This document shows positions 35,870 to 44,347 of a stretch of 64,000 bases of DNA, piece after piece. The DNA lies in NCBI GenBank assembly GCA_046347195.1, contig JAXMGQ010000010.1:56482-120481 (forward strand), read 5' to 3'. The position numbers and the translations under genes are program-made. Numbering within the stretch: the stretch's first letter is position 1; each line of letters opens with the position of its first letter. Below the pieces are notes generated by a model that saw nothing but the letters and a program-made list of their open reading frames with translations, searched no databases and had not been told where the DNA came from. The DNA comes from TMP-86 sp046347195 (GTDB taxonomy: Bacteria; Pseudomonadota; Gammaproteobacteria; Steroidobacterales; Steroidobacteraceae).

Positions 35870-36148
35870 CTAGATGGCGGTCCCAGGCTTTCGCAAACGC
35901 TGCGCCGAGCGTTGCAGAATATGGCCTTGTTCGTCGACGAGCAGTTGCAATTGCGCCTCACCATGGAAAAACGTCAATCGCAGGCGACCAGCGTCTTCGG
36001 CAATCCCCTGCTCGCAGCGCGCGGTCAACTGCCCGGCTCGCAGCAGGTCGAGCAACTGTCCGGGCTCGAGTCCCAGATCCGCTGCGATCGCCGTGGCATC
36101 GACTTCGATGACGCCCTCGGCAAATTTCGTGAGGTCGATGCGATCCAT
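35870..36148 (-). CDS. Small DUF6522-like protein
   Basis: 92 aa: VIEVDATAIAADLGLEPGQL, LDLLRAGQLTARCEQGIAED, AGRLRLTFFHGEAQLQLLVD. This pattern, with a single Cys-Glu-x-Gly, matches DUF6522, a family of unknown function often near nitrogen-oxide or anaerobic respiration genes (recalled). It may be the last gene of the GNAT operon, 52 bases downstream. The 226 bases between it and the CaiB gene hold nothing recognisable. Confidence 0.6.
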   Translation of the reverse strand: MDRIDLTKFAEGVIEVDATAIAADLGLEPGQLLDLLRAGQLTARCEQGIAEDAGRLRLTFFHGEAQLQLLVDEQGHILQRSAQRLRKPGTAI

Positions 36149-36200
36149 GATCAGCCAGGTTTCCCGTCGACCCTGGGTGGGGACAGGATGGGGACGTACA

Positions 36201-36743
36201 TCAGTCCAGCCGCAGGTCGAAGGCCAGGCGCGAAGAGGGCCGGAACCCGCAGGTCGTCAGGAAGGCCACCAACTCGGTATTGGTCCAGTCGACCTCGGTC
36301 AACGCCTTGTCGACGCGGAGCGTTGCGAGGTTGGCGAGGAGCTGCGAGAGCAGGGCGCGTGCGACACCGCGGCCCTGATAGCTGGGATCCACGCCGAGGG
36401 TGTCCATTTCGGCGCTCGGTTCGCTGCGACCGAATTCACCGAGATTGACCCGCGCCATGATGTAACCGACGGCGCGGCCGTCGAGCTCGGCGACCAGCGA
36501 GATCCGCACATCCGAATCGTTGAGTACCTCGTCGAGCTTTCGCTGGAAGTAGGCCGAGCGATTCCTGCCCGTGGTCGCGCGATCGATCGCGGCGATAGAC
36601 GGCAGGTCCTGCGGCTGCAGCGCGCGGATCGGTATCAGATCCCGGGCCAACGGGCCGTAGTCCGCGGGCATCGACGTGCTGTAATCAGCCTCGGGGTCAT
36701 CACCCACCCGCTCTGGAACGCTGAACGGCGCCTTGCTCTTCAT
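36201..36743 (-). CDS. GNAT N-acetyltransferase (first of a tandem pair)
   Basis: 180 aa from MKSKAPFSVPERVG, chosen because GAGGAGACC precedes it. LIPIRALQPQDLPSIAAIDR opens the fold, and MDTLGVDPSYQGRGVARALL is the acetyl-CoA loop (Q/RxxGxG/A), followed by KALTEVDWTNTELVAFLTTC. It is related to the next gene upstream (same length, same WTN/WTS..L..F motif), so the two arose by duplication. Acetyltransferases near anaerobic benzoate genes may modify CoA ligases, as RpPat does in Rhodopseudomonas. Confidence 0.8.
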   Translation of the reverse strand: MKSKAPFSVPERVGDDPEADYSTSMPADYGPLARDLIPIRALQPQDLPSIAAIDRATTGRNRSAYFQRKLDEVLNDSDVRISLVAELDGRAVGYIMARVNLGEFGRSEPSAEMDTLGVDPSYQGRGVARALLSQLLANLATLRVDKALTEVDWTNTELVAFLTTCGFRPSSRLAFDLRLD

Positions 36744-36756
36744 CAGTGCGGTCTCC

Positions 36757-37248
36757 TCAAGTTTCTGACTCGGGTTCGACGATGGGTCGCGAGGTGTCGC
36801 GTTCGAGCACAACCCGTTGCCCAAGCTTGAAACCCGCCGAGTCGAAGAATCGCAGCAGGCCGTGGCTGGTCCAGTCCGCCTGCGTATGCAGCCAATGGAC
36901 GCCCTGCCGGCGGGCGAGGGTCTCGACGCCCTGGATCAGGGCGTGGCCAAAGCCATGCTCCTGGCTCGAGGGGTCGACGCCCATGGCATCGAGCACGGCC
37001 ACCGGCTCGAGCTGGCCGAACTCGCCATACAGCATCCGGCCGAGCGCGAAGCCGACGAGCTGGCCGTCATGCTCGACGCCTACCTGCAGGTGCTCATCAG
37101 GCCGTTCCACCGCGGCGGCCAGGCGCTTTTCCATGAAGCGCCGGCGTGCATTGCCGGTGTGGGCCTTGTCGATGCTGACCAGCCGCTCGAGGTCGTCGCG
37201 CCGCAGCGGACGAACGGGGAAGGTCTGGGACGCCGGGGGTGCGTTCAT
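36757..37248 (-). CDS. GNAT N-acetyltransferase (second of a tandem pair)
   Basis: 163 aa. VRPLRRDDLERLVSIDKAHT, LDAMGVDPSSQEHGFGHALI (acetyl-CoA loop, with QEHGFG in place of QGRGVA), WLHTQADWTSHGLLRFFDSA. It is first in a - strand operon with the paralogue at 36201 and follows a strong promoter at 37334-37361 that contains the GTA-N6-TAC dyad. Substrate unknown. Confidence 0.8.
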   Translation of the reverse strand: MNAPPASQTFPVRPLRRDDLERLVSIDKAHTGNARRRFMEKRLAAAVERPDEHLQVGVEHDGQLVGFALGRMLYGEFGQLEPVAVLDAMGVDPSSQEHGFGHALIQGVETLARRQGVHWLHTQADWTSHGLLRFFDSAGFKLGQRVVLERDTSRPIVEPESET

Positions 37249-37328
37249 CGCCGCTCCTTGCCCGGCGACCGGCCGGCGCGCAGGCCGGAGATCTGGTGAC
37301 GGTGACCGGTGTTTAAATAACTAAACCA

Positions 37329-37361
37329 GTACGATAATACCGAATTTGTCGAATGTGTCAA
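37329..37361 (-). promoter_or_regulatory. Promoter TTGACA-N16-TATTAT with a GTA-N6-TAC dyad, upstream of the GNAT pair
   Basis: Read on the - strand, TTGACA (37361-37356), 16 bases, then TATTAT (37339-37334), a near-consensus sigma-70 promoter. The dyad GTATTATCGTAC (37340-37329) covers the -10. The same GTA-N6-TAC dyad is found at the oah-bcr, had and badL/badM-like promoters. A further AT-rich tract lies at 37310-37325. Confidence 0.6.
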
Positions 37362-37369
37362 CGCGGCGC

Positions 37370-37897
37370 CTATTCCTGCTGCACCGGCGGATCGGGGTCG
37401 TACCGGTCCGTGGCGTCGTCGGGCGCCGGGTAACGCTGCAGCAGCCGGTGGCAGAGCGCGACGTGCTCGGCTTCCTCCTCGGCCAGTTCCGCCGCGAACC
37501 GCCGGATCTCGGGATCGGCACCCTCTGATTTCAGCCGTTCGAAGAACTGCAGCGCACGCTCCTCACCCGCGAGCGCCAGGGTCAGCGCCTCATGCGCACT
37601 CATCTGGTAGTGCACGGCCGCAAGATCAGCGCCTTCGGGACTCTGGGTGGTGCGCCAGCGGGCGACCTCACGTGCGCGGGCTTCGATCCCCGGGTCGGCG
37701 GCGCGGCGCGCAATGTCGTCCCGATGAATGCCTTCCGCCCGTTCGAGATCGCGGAACAACGTGACGAGCTCGGGCCGGTTGTGGCTTTCCATCTGGTCGG
37801 CCAGCAGCCGATACAGTTCCACGGCATCGGCCTCGATCTGGTAGGCGATCGCGTACAGGTCGGCCAGCGTCTCTGGTCGTGGTGCGTCCTCGGTCAT
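37370..37897 (-). CDS. Ferritin-like (rubrerythrin-type diiron) protein
   Basis: 175 aa, all-helical. Iron-ligand style motifs are AYQIEADAVELYRLLADQM at about 19-37, DLERAEGIHRDDIARRA at about 50, HEALTLALAGEERALQFF at about 102, and ELAEEEAEHVALCHRLL at about 140. No rubredoxin-type Cys pair is present. The ATG overlaps the korB stop, so it is translated with the 2-oxoacid:ferredoxin oxidoreductase and may protect that oxygen-sensitive system from peroxide or iron. Confidence 0.8.
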   Translation of the reverse strand: MTEDAPRPETLADLYAIAYQIEADAVELYRLLADQMESHNRPELVTLFRDLERAEGIHRDDIARRAADPGIEARAREVARWRTTQSPEGADLAAVHYQMSAHEALTLALAGEERALQFFERLKSEGADPEIRRFAAELAEEEAEHVALCHRLLQRYPAPDDATDRYDPDPPVQQE

Positions 37898-38727
37898 AGC
37901 TCGAAATCTCCCTCGATCGCGCGCAGGTCGCCCTCGCGTGATGGTTCACGTGGCCGGTAGGGGCGGCGGCTGCCGCGGTACAGCACGCCGAGCACGAAGC
38001 CGTCGTCGGACATCAGACGGCGCGCGGCGCGTCCCGGATCGTCGGTGGCGTTCACCGGTGCGGGGCGAACCAGGTCCTTCCAGCCCTTCTGATCCGGCCG
38101 GAAGGTGACGCAGGGACTCAGGATCTCGACGAAGGAGAAGCCTGGGTGTCGGATCGCCTCGGCGATGATCGTGGCGGTTTCGGCGACGTTTCCCGAGAAC
38201 GCGCGCGCGACGAAGTTCGCGCCCGAGGCCAGTGCGACCACCAATGGATGGAAGGGACGCAGCCCCGTGCCACCTGGCGCCAGCGCCGTGTCGAAATCCG
38301 GTTCCGTCGTGGGGGAGGGCTGGCCCTTGGTCATGCCGTAGATGTGGTTGTCCATCACGATGTAGGTGAGATCGACGTTGCGACGGCAGGCATGCAGGAA
38401 GTGATTGCCGCCGATGGAGTAGCCATCGCCATCGCCGCTGGCGGCCACGACCGTGAGGTCGGGGCGGGCGAGCTTCAGGCCGGCGGCAACGGCAAGGCCG
38501 CGGCCATGCACGCCGTGGAATCCGTAGCAGCGGGTGTAGGCGGGGATGCGCGAGGAACAGCCGATCCCGGACACGACGGCCAGGCGCTCCGGCGGAACGC
38601 CGATCTCCGCAAAGGCGCGGGTGATGGACATCAGCACGTGATAGTCGCCACAGCCGGGACACCAGATCGGCTTGACCTCCGAGCGGAAATCGGCCGGCTT
38701 GCAGGGAAGTGGGGTGGCACAGGTCAT
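37894..38727 (-). CDS. korB: 2-oxoacid:ferredoxin oxidoreductase beta subunit (KorB)
   Basis: 277 aa. Cluster and TPP motifs: IWCPGCGDYHVL at 21-32, GIGCSSRIPAYTRCYGFHG, and the thiamine-diphosphate motif ASGDGDGYSIGGNHFLHACR. The ATG overlaps korA by four bases. In Thauera-type anaerobic benzoate degraders KGOR oxidises 2-oxoglutarate and reduces the ferredoxin that drives benzoyl-CoA reductase; the bcr operon lies on the other side of the divergent promoter. Confidence 0.88.
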   Translation of the reverse strand: MTCATPLPCKPADFRSEVKPIWCPGCGDYHVLMSITRAFAEIGVPPERLAVVSGIGCSSRIPAYTRCYGFHGVHGRGLAVAAGLKLARPDLTVVAASGDGDGYSIGGNHFLHACRRNVDLTYIVMDNHIYGMTKGQPSPTTEPDFDTALAPGGTGLRPFHPLVVALASGANFVARAFSGNVAETATIIAEAIRHPGFSFVEILSPCVTFRPDQKGWKDLVRPAPVNATDDPGRAARRLMSDDGFVLGVLYRGSRRPYRPREPSREGDLRAIEGDFEL

Positions 38728-40448
38728 GGGGTCTCCTCGCGTAGCAGGGCCCGCCGGATCTCGCTTGGCCGGATGGGCAGGGGGCCGGGTTGGCTCAGCA
38801 GTCCGGTATCCTCGGGAAGGCGGTAGTGGGCCCTGAGGTAGCGGAAAAACTGCTCGTCATGGCTCTGTTCGACCACCAGCAACCGCGTGACGCCGGCGAG
38901 CGCCGCACTCATCTCCTGCGGCCGGGTCGGCAGCAACAGGCGCGGCGCGATCAGGCGCACCGGGTGCCCTTCGCCGGCCAGCAGCTCGATCGCTTCGCGG
39001 GCCGCGCCGGTCAGCGAGCCCCAGGTCAGGATGGCCCAGGGACCGCTGCCTTCGAGCGTTGCCCAGTGATCGCCATACGCGAACCGCTCGAGCTTGTCGC
39101 GCCGCTTGTCGAGCTGTGCCCGGTGGTCGCTCGCGCTGCTCGTCGGCAGGCCGCGCTCGGTGTGTGTCAGTCCGTCGGCCGTGTACTGCCCGCCCGGCGT
39201 GCCGGGCGCGACCATCGGTGAGACGCCGTCCTCGGTCAGTGCGTAGCGACGATAGGGCTCCACGATCTCGGAGGCCACGACGCGCTGGCCGGCGAACTCG
39301 AGGTCCGGGGGTCGTTCGATGGCGACCACGGTCTGGCCGAGGAACTGGTCCGACAGCACGATGGCGGGTGATTGCAGGGCCTCTGCCAGGTGCACGGCCC
39401 ATTGCGTCGTCAGCAGGCAGTCGGGCACCGACTGCGGGGCCAGGACCAAGTGGGGTGCGCTGCCGTGCATTCCGTACACGGCGATGTTGAGGTCAGCCTG
39501 CTCGGACTTGGTCGGGATGCCGGTCGAGGGGCCGCCGCGCATCACGTTGACCACGACCAGCGGCACTTCGGCCGCGATGCCGAGTCCGAGCGCCTCCACC
39601 ATCAGCGACAGCCCGGGACCGGAGGTTGCCGTCAGCGAGGGCACGCCGCCATACGAGCTGCCGATGATCATGTTGATGGAGGCGAGTTCGTCTTCTGCCT
39701 GGACCAGGATGCCGCCGACGTGGGCGAGGTTCGGTGCCAGCCATTCGAGGATTTCCGAGGCGGGCGTGATCGGGTAGGCCGCGACGAAGCGGATCCCGCC
39801 GCGCAGCGCACCCAGGCCGGCGGCCTCGTTGCCGGTCAGCAGCCAGCGCTTGCCACCGGCCTTGCGCGGCTGGCCCAGCGAGACGGGCAACGGTTGCCCA
39901 CGGACCTGTTCGGCGCCGGTACGCACGGCGCTGCGGCTGGCGGTGACGGCCGTCTCGCCCCGCTCGGCAAAGCGCTTTCCGATCAGTTCGTCGAGAGCTC
40001 CCAAATCGAGCCCGAGCATTTCAGCGGCGGCCCCCAGTGCGATCATGTTGGGGCGCAGCTTGGGCGCCGCCTTCACCAGCGCCGCCAACGGCAGTTCCAC
40101 GATCTGGCTACCCGCGCGGGTGACGAGCGCCGGCACGGGTTCGCCCGCAGGATCACTGAGCACGATGCTCGATGAGGTCAGTGGCAGCTCCGATTCGAAG
40201 CGGTTCGCATTCAGCCAGTCGATGCCGACCAGCAGGTCGATCCGATCGCTGTGGCATTCGACCGGGTTCACGGCCAGTCGGACGATGGCGGCTGCCTCTC
40301 CGCCGCGGATCTGGGGTCCCACCGAGCGGGTCAACAGCCCGTTCCAGCCGGCGAGGCAGGCCGCCTCGAGCAGCAGGCGGCCGGTGGTCAGGGCTCCCGC
40401 GCCGCCGCTGCCGACGAAGGCGATGGACACAGTGGATGAATCGGTCAC
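38724..40448 (-). CDS. korA: 2-oxoacid:ferredoxin oxidoreductase fused gamma-alpha subunit (KorA)
   Basis: 574 aa, GTG start. Residues 1-190 are the gamma domain (IAFVGSGGAGALTTGRLLLE, SVGPQIRGGEAAA), residues 205-574 the alpha domain (GNEAAGLGALRGGIRFVAAY, PITPASEIL, then TATSGPGLSLMVEALGLG, GPSTGIPTKSEQADL). The gamma-alpha fusion with a separate beta is the KGOR layout of Thauera and Magnetospirillum. Substrate is most likely 2-oxoglutarate; pyruvate is less likely. It is transcribed away from oah-bcr. Confidence 0.88.
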   Translation of the reverse strand: MTDSSTVSIAFVGSGGAGALTTGRLLLEAACLAGWNGLLTRSVGPQIRGGEAAAIVRLAVNPVECHSDRIDLLVGIDWLNANRFESELPLTSSSIVLSDPAGEPVPALVTRAGSQIVELPLAALVKAAPKLRPNMIALGAAAEMLGLDLGALDELIGKRFAERGETAVTASRSAVRTGAEQVRGQPLPVSLGQPRKAGGKRWLLTGNEAAGLGALRGGIRFVAAYPITPASEILEWLAPNLAHVGGILVQAEDELASINMIIGSSYGGVPSLTATSGPGLSLMVEALGLGIAAEVPLVVVNVMRGGPSTGIPTKSEQADLNIAVYGMHGSAPHLVLAPQSVPDCLLTTQWAVHLAEALQSPAIVLSDQFLGQTVVAIERPPDLEFAGQRVVASEIVEPYRRYALTEDGVSPMVAPGTPGGQYTADGLTHTERGLPTSSASDHRAQLDKRRDKLERFAYGDHWATLEGSGPWAILTWGSLTGAAREAIELLAGEGHPVRLIAPRLLLPTRPQEMSAALAGVTRLLVVEQSHDEQFFRYLRAHYRLPEDTGLLSQPGPLPIRPSEIRRALLREETP

Positions 40449-40519
40449 GGCAACCTCGCAGGCCTAGCCGCCAACCGCCGGGCCGGTCCTTGAGGACGGG
40501 CGCCAGGGTCATGGCCAAG

Positions 40520-40559
40520 TTGACTGTAAATTAGTATTCTGGTACTTCTTTACGTTAAT
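40520..40559 (+). promoter_or_regulatory. oah-bcr promoter/operator: TTGACT-N17-TACTTC with AGTA-N6-TACT dyad
   Basis: TTGACT (40520-40525) is followed after 17 bases by TACTTC (40543-40548). The dyad AGTATTCTGGTACT (40533-40546) overlaps the spacer and -10. About 40 bases match the had promoter at 53392-53431: TTGACT, AGTATT, TGGTACTT, TACG and TAAT are identical and equally spaced. The site lies between divergent korA and oah and could control both. A binding protein would block the -10, so repression is likely. Confidence 0.65.
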
Positions 40560-40641
40560 AGGGGGGCGGCGCCTTGTCAATGCACCTCGACCGAATCCGC
40601 AGGGGCGGGTGTCCGAACAACCTGAAAGGAGCATCTTCAGA

Positions 40642-41793
40642 ATGGCCATCGAAGTACGTATCAGCGGCCAGGCCGCGGCCGATCACACGCTGATCGCGGG
40701 CTGGGCGCCCGCGCCGGGCACTCCCGGTGTCCGGTTCGAGAAGCGCCCGGTGAAGGGCGCGGACGGGCGCCCGGTGGACGGCCTTTATAACGCCTGGATC
40801 ACGCTCGACAATCCGACGCAGTTCAACTCATACACGACTCAAATGGCCAAGGACGTCATCCTGGCCTTCCGGGCCGCCAGCGTCGCACGCGACGTCGTGG
40901 CCGTGGTGTTCACCGGCGCCGGCGACAAGGCCTTCTGCACCGGCGGCAATACCAAGGAGTACGCCGAGTACTACGCCGGAAACCCGCAGGAATATCGCGG
41001 CTACATGCGCCTGTTCAACGACATGGTCAGCGCCATCCTCGGCTGCGACAAACCGGTGATCTGCCGCGTCAACGGCATGCGCATCGGCGGCGGCCAGGAG
41101 ATCGGCATGGCCTGCGACATCAGCATCGCACAGGATCTTGCGCGCTTCGGTCAGGCCGGCCCGAAGCACGGCTCCGCACCGATTGGCGGCGTCACCGACT
41201 TCCTGCCGGTGCTGATCGGCAGCGAACGTGCCATGGGCGCCTGCCTGCTGTGCGAGCCGTTCTCGGCGCACGAGGCCTATGCGATCGGACTGATCACCGA
41301 CGTGGTGCCGGCCCTGAAGATCGATGGCCGCTACATCGCGAATCCGACCGTGGAGACCACGCGGATGGTCGATGAGTTCGGACGTACCGTGTTCGGCAAG
41401 CAGCGCACCGGCGAGGCGCTCAAGTCCGGCCAGGAACTGCAGCGCCGCGGAAGCGTGGACCTCGCTTTGCTCGATGAGCGGGTCGAGGCCATGTGCACCA
41501 AGTTCCTGTACGTGTTTCCCGATTGCACCACCAAGACCCTCGAGGAGCTTCGCAAGCCGAAGCTGGATGCCTGGAACCGCAACAATGAGGGCTCGCGGGC
41601 GTTGCTTTCCCTGAACATGATGACCGAAGCTCGCGCCGGCTTCCGCGCCTTCAATGAAGGCAACAAGGACACCGGGCGGGAGGTCGACTTCATTGCCCTC
41701 CGGCAGGCGCTCGCCGGCGGCGAGCCGTGGACCGACAAGCTCACCGATCGTATCCAGCCCGGGGCGCGCCAGCCTGGCGCGCGCGGCAAGTGA
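40642..41793 (+). CDS. oah: 6-oxocyclohex-1-ene-1-carbonyl-CoA hydrolase (Oah/BamA)
   Basis: 383 aa, AAAGGAG upstream of the ATG. Large crotonase with long N-terminal extension: LYNAWITLDNPTQFNSYTTQ, FTGAGDKAFCTGGNTKEYAE, RVNGMRIGGGQEIGMACDIS, GQAGPKHGSAPIGGVTDFLP, and the C-terminal NNEGSRALLSLNMMTEA. These are hallmarks of the ring-opening hydrolase that makes 3-hydroxypimelyl-CoA in anaerobic benzoyl-CoA degradation. First gene of the bcr operon. Confidence 0.92.
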   Translation: MAIEVRISGQAAADHTLIAGWAPAPGTPGVRFEKRPVKGADGRPVDGLYNAWITLDNPTQFNSYTTQMAKDVILAFRAASVARDVVAVVFTGAGDKAFCTGGNTKEYAEYYAGNPQEYRGYMRLFNDMVSAILGCDKPVICRVNGMRIGGGQEIGMACDISIAQDLARFGQAGPKHGSAPIGGVTDFLPVLIGSERAMGACLLCEPFSAHEAYAIGLITDVVPALKIDGRYIANPTVETTRMVDEFGRTVFGKQRTGEALKSGQELQRRGSVDLALLDERVEAMCTKFLYVFPDCTTKTLEELRKPKLDAWNRNNEGSRALLSLNMMTEARAGFRAFNEGNKDTGREVDFIALRQALAGGEPWTDKLTDRIQPGARQPGARGK

Positions 41794-41851
41794 CCGGACG
41801 ACGGCCCGCCGCTCCTACTCAAGCGCGACGAACAGAAAAAGGTAATCGAAC

Positions 41852-43027
41852 GTGACCAAAATGACGGTGGCAGACATCATCAGCAGGGCGACACAGCTCT
41901 TCGAGGATCTCAGTTTCAGCGCGGCACGCGAGTGGAAGGCCTCGCGCCCGGGCCGCAAGGTCATCGGTTACCTGCCGATCTACGTGCCGCGCGAACTGAT
42001 CCACGCGGCCGACATGCTGCCGCTCGGCATCGTGGGCGGCGGTGACCAGCTCGAGGTCATCCATGGCGATGCCTACTACCAGAGCTACATCTGCCGCATC
42101 CCGCGCTCCACGGTGGAGCTCGGTGTCTCCGGCCGCCTCGATTTCGTCGATGGCATGCTGTTCCCGTCGATCTGCGACGTGATCCGCAATCTCTCCGGCA
42201 TGTGGAAGGTGATGTTCCCGGGGGTCTACTCCCGCTACTTCGACGTGCCGCAGAACTACGTCGATGAGATCGGCGGCAACTTCTACCACGGCGAGATGTC
42301 GGAGCTGCGCCACGATCTCGGCGAGCTGCGTGGCAAGCCGATAACCGATGACGAGCTGCGCAACTCGATCGCGGTCTACAACGAGAACCGCCGGCTGGTT
42401 CGCGAGCTGTACGCGTACCGCGCCGCGAAGCCCTGGCTCGCGCCGGCCACGGAAGTCTTTCTGCTGATGCGCGCGGGCCTCGTACTGCCGGTGGAGCAGC
42501 ACTCGGCGATGCTGCGCGATTACCTTGCCGCGACGGAGGCCCAGCCGCGGCCGCAGCGCGACAACTGCCGCGTGGTGCTCACCGGAGTGTTCTGCGAACA
42601 ACCGCCGCTCAACCTGATCAAGTCGCTGGAGCTGGCAGGGTGCTACGTGGTCGATGATGACCTGCTGCTCGTGACTCGTTGGCTGACCCGTGACGTGAGC
42701 ACCGAGGGCGACCCGCTGGCTCAACTGGCCAGCGAGTTCCTGCATCATTCCGAATCCACCGCCGCCAAGTACGAGCCGGACCAGAAAGAGAAAGGCCAGC
42801 ACCTGGTGCGTTCGGTACGGCGCACCGGCGCGGAAGGGGTGATCTTCGCCAGCCCCAGCTTCTGCGATCCGGCGCTGCTGGAGCGGCCGATGCTGCAGCA
42901 CGTGCTGGCCGATGCCGGGATCCCGTACATCTCGCTGAAATACGCCGAGAACTCGGGCCAGATGCAGCCGATCCGCGAGCAGGCGGGAACCTTTGCCGAT
43001 TCGATCAAACTGTGGAGTGGACAATGA
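41852..43027 (+). CDS. bcrC: Benzoyl-CoA reductase subunit C
   Basis: 391 aa with a GTG start (AAAGGT 10 bases upstream); an ATG at 41861 is an alternative. 2-hydroxyacyl-CoA dehydratase fold: KVIGYLPIYVPRELIHAADM, YYQSYICRIPRSTVELGVSG, DGMLFPSICDVIRNLSGMW, and LTGVFCEQPPLNLIKSLELA; these carry cysteines for the substrate-side 4Fe-4S cluster. BcrC and BcrB form the site that reduces benzoyl-CoA to cyclohexa-1,5-diene-1-carbonyl-CoA. The order C-B-A-D is that of Thauera. Confidence 0.92.
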   Translation: MTKMTVADIISRATQLFEDLSFSAAREWKASRPGRKVIGYLPIYVPRELIHAADMLPLGIVGGGDQLEVIHGDAYYQSYICRIPRSTVELGVSGRLDFVDGMLFPSICDVIRNLSGMWKVMFPGVYSRYFDVPQNYVDEIGGNFYHGEMSELRHDLGELRGKPITDDELRNSIAVYNENRRLVRELYAYRAAKPWLAPATEVFLLMRAGLVLPVEQHSAMLRDYLAATEAQPRPQRDNCRVVLTGVFCEQPPLNLIKSLELAGCYVVDDDLLLVTRWLTRDVSTEGDPLAQLASEFLHHSESTAAKYEPDQKEKGQHLVRSVRRTGAEGVIFASPSFCDPALLERPMLQHVLADAGIPYISLKYAENSGQMQPIREQAGTFADSIKLWSGQ

Positions 43028-44337
43028 CCAACAAGACTGCGACCTCCAAGCCGGCAGCGCACGACGTCGAGAAGGACGCCTCGATGCGCAAGCAGAAGGA
43101 GATGATGGCCGCCCATTTCGACCGGCTGACCGCAGCGCCCGAGACGGGTGCGAAGGTCTGCAACACCTTCGTGCCGGGCAACCTGAATGAGCTGATCGGC
43201 TGCTTCGACCTGCTGAACAACCTGCCGGAGGTCAACGCCATCCAGAGTGGCCTGCGACGCACCTCCGGGCAATACGTGCTCGAGGCGGAGAAGGTCGGGC
43301 ATTCCGAGGACGTCTGCACCTACGTCAAGTCCGACATCGGCATGATGGCGAAGGGCAACCTCGCACCGAACGGCAAGCGATTCCCCGATCCCAGCGTGCT
43401 GCTGCTGTCCTACACGGGATGCTTCACGTTCATGAAGTGGTTCGAGCTGCTGCGCGAGCAGTACAAGTGCGAGACCGTGATGCTGCACACGCCGTACCTG
43501 GCGGACGGCAAGATCACCAAGAACATGATCGACTACATGGTGAAGCAGCTCCGTGAACAGGTCATTCCCACCCTGGAGCGGGTCTCCGGCGTGCGCTTCG
43601 ACATCGACCGGTTGCGCGAGCGGCTGAAGAAGTCCGCGCAGGCCGAGGATGACCTCGTCTACGTGCTGCAGAGCGCGAAGCGCAAGCCATCGCCGATCGA
43701 TGCCTACTTCGGCGGCATCTACTACATCGGGCCGATCTTCGGCGCCTATCGCGGCACCGACGATGCCATCGATTACTACAGGTTCCTGCGCAGCGAGATC
43801 GACGCCCGCATCGCCGCGGGCCAGGGTCCGGTGACGCCGGACGGAGAGATGTCGAAGGAGCGCTACCGGCTGGTGGTGGAAGGGCCGCCGAACTACACGC
43901 ACTTCCGCCAGTTCTGGAAGATGTTCTACGACGAAGGCGCGGTGGTGGTGGCCTCCAGCTACACCAAGGTAGGCGGGGTATACGACTTCGGGTTCCGTCA
44001 CGATCCGAGCCGCCCGCTCGAGTCGCTCGCGGAGTACTGCCTCACGGTGTACACGAACCGCAGCCTGCCGATGCGCATCGACATGCTCTCGAGCTACGTT
44101 CGCGACTACGAGGCCGACGGCCTGCTGATCAATTCCATCAAGAGCTGCAACAGCTTCTCGGCCGGCCAGTTGCTGATCATGCGCGAGGTGGAGAAGCGTA
44201 CCGGAAGGCCGGCCGCATTCGTGGAGTCCGATCTGGTCGACCCACGATACTTCTCGGCCGCCAACATCAAGAACCGGCTCGAGAGCTACCTGCAGATGAT
44301 CGAACAGCGGCGCAGCAACGCCCGCACGGCTGCCTGA
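43024..44337 (+). CDS. bcrB: Benzoyl-CoA reductase subunit B
   Basis: 437 aa, ATG overlapping the bcrC stop. KVCNTFVPGNLNELIGCFDL, KSDIGMMAKGNLAPNGKRFP, LSYTGCFTFMKWFELLREQY, FGGIYYIGPIFGAYRGTDDA, VEGPPNYTHFRQFWKMFYDE and SIKSCNSFSAGQLLIMREVE match BcrB. Cys in YTGCF and KSCNS are probable cluster ligands. Intact, full length. Confidence 0.92.
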   Translation: MTNKTATSKPAAHDVEKDASMRKQKEMMAAHFDRLTAAPETGAKVCNTFVPGNLNELIGCFDLLNNLPEVNAIQSGLRRTSGQYVLEAEKVGHSEDVCTYVKSDIGMMAKGNLAPNGKRFPDPSVLLLSYTGCFTFMKWFELLREQYKCETVMLHTPYLADGKITKNMIDYMVKQLREQVIPTLERVSGVRFDIDRLRERLKKSAQAEDDLVYVLQSAKRKPSPIDAYFGGIYYIGPIFGAYRGTDDAIDYYRFLRSEIDARIAAGQGPVTPDGEMSKERYRLVVEGPPNYTHFRQFWKMFYDEGAVVVASSYTKVGGVYDFGFRHDPSRPLESLAEYCLTVYTNRSLPMRIDMLSSYVRDYEADGLLINSIKSCNSFSAGQLLIMREVEKRTGRPAAFVESDLVDPRYFSAANIKNRLESYLQMIEQRRSNARTAA

Positions 44338-44347
44338 GGAACAACGC

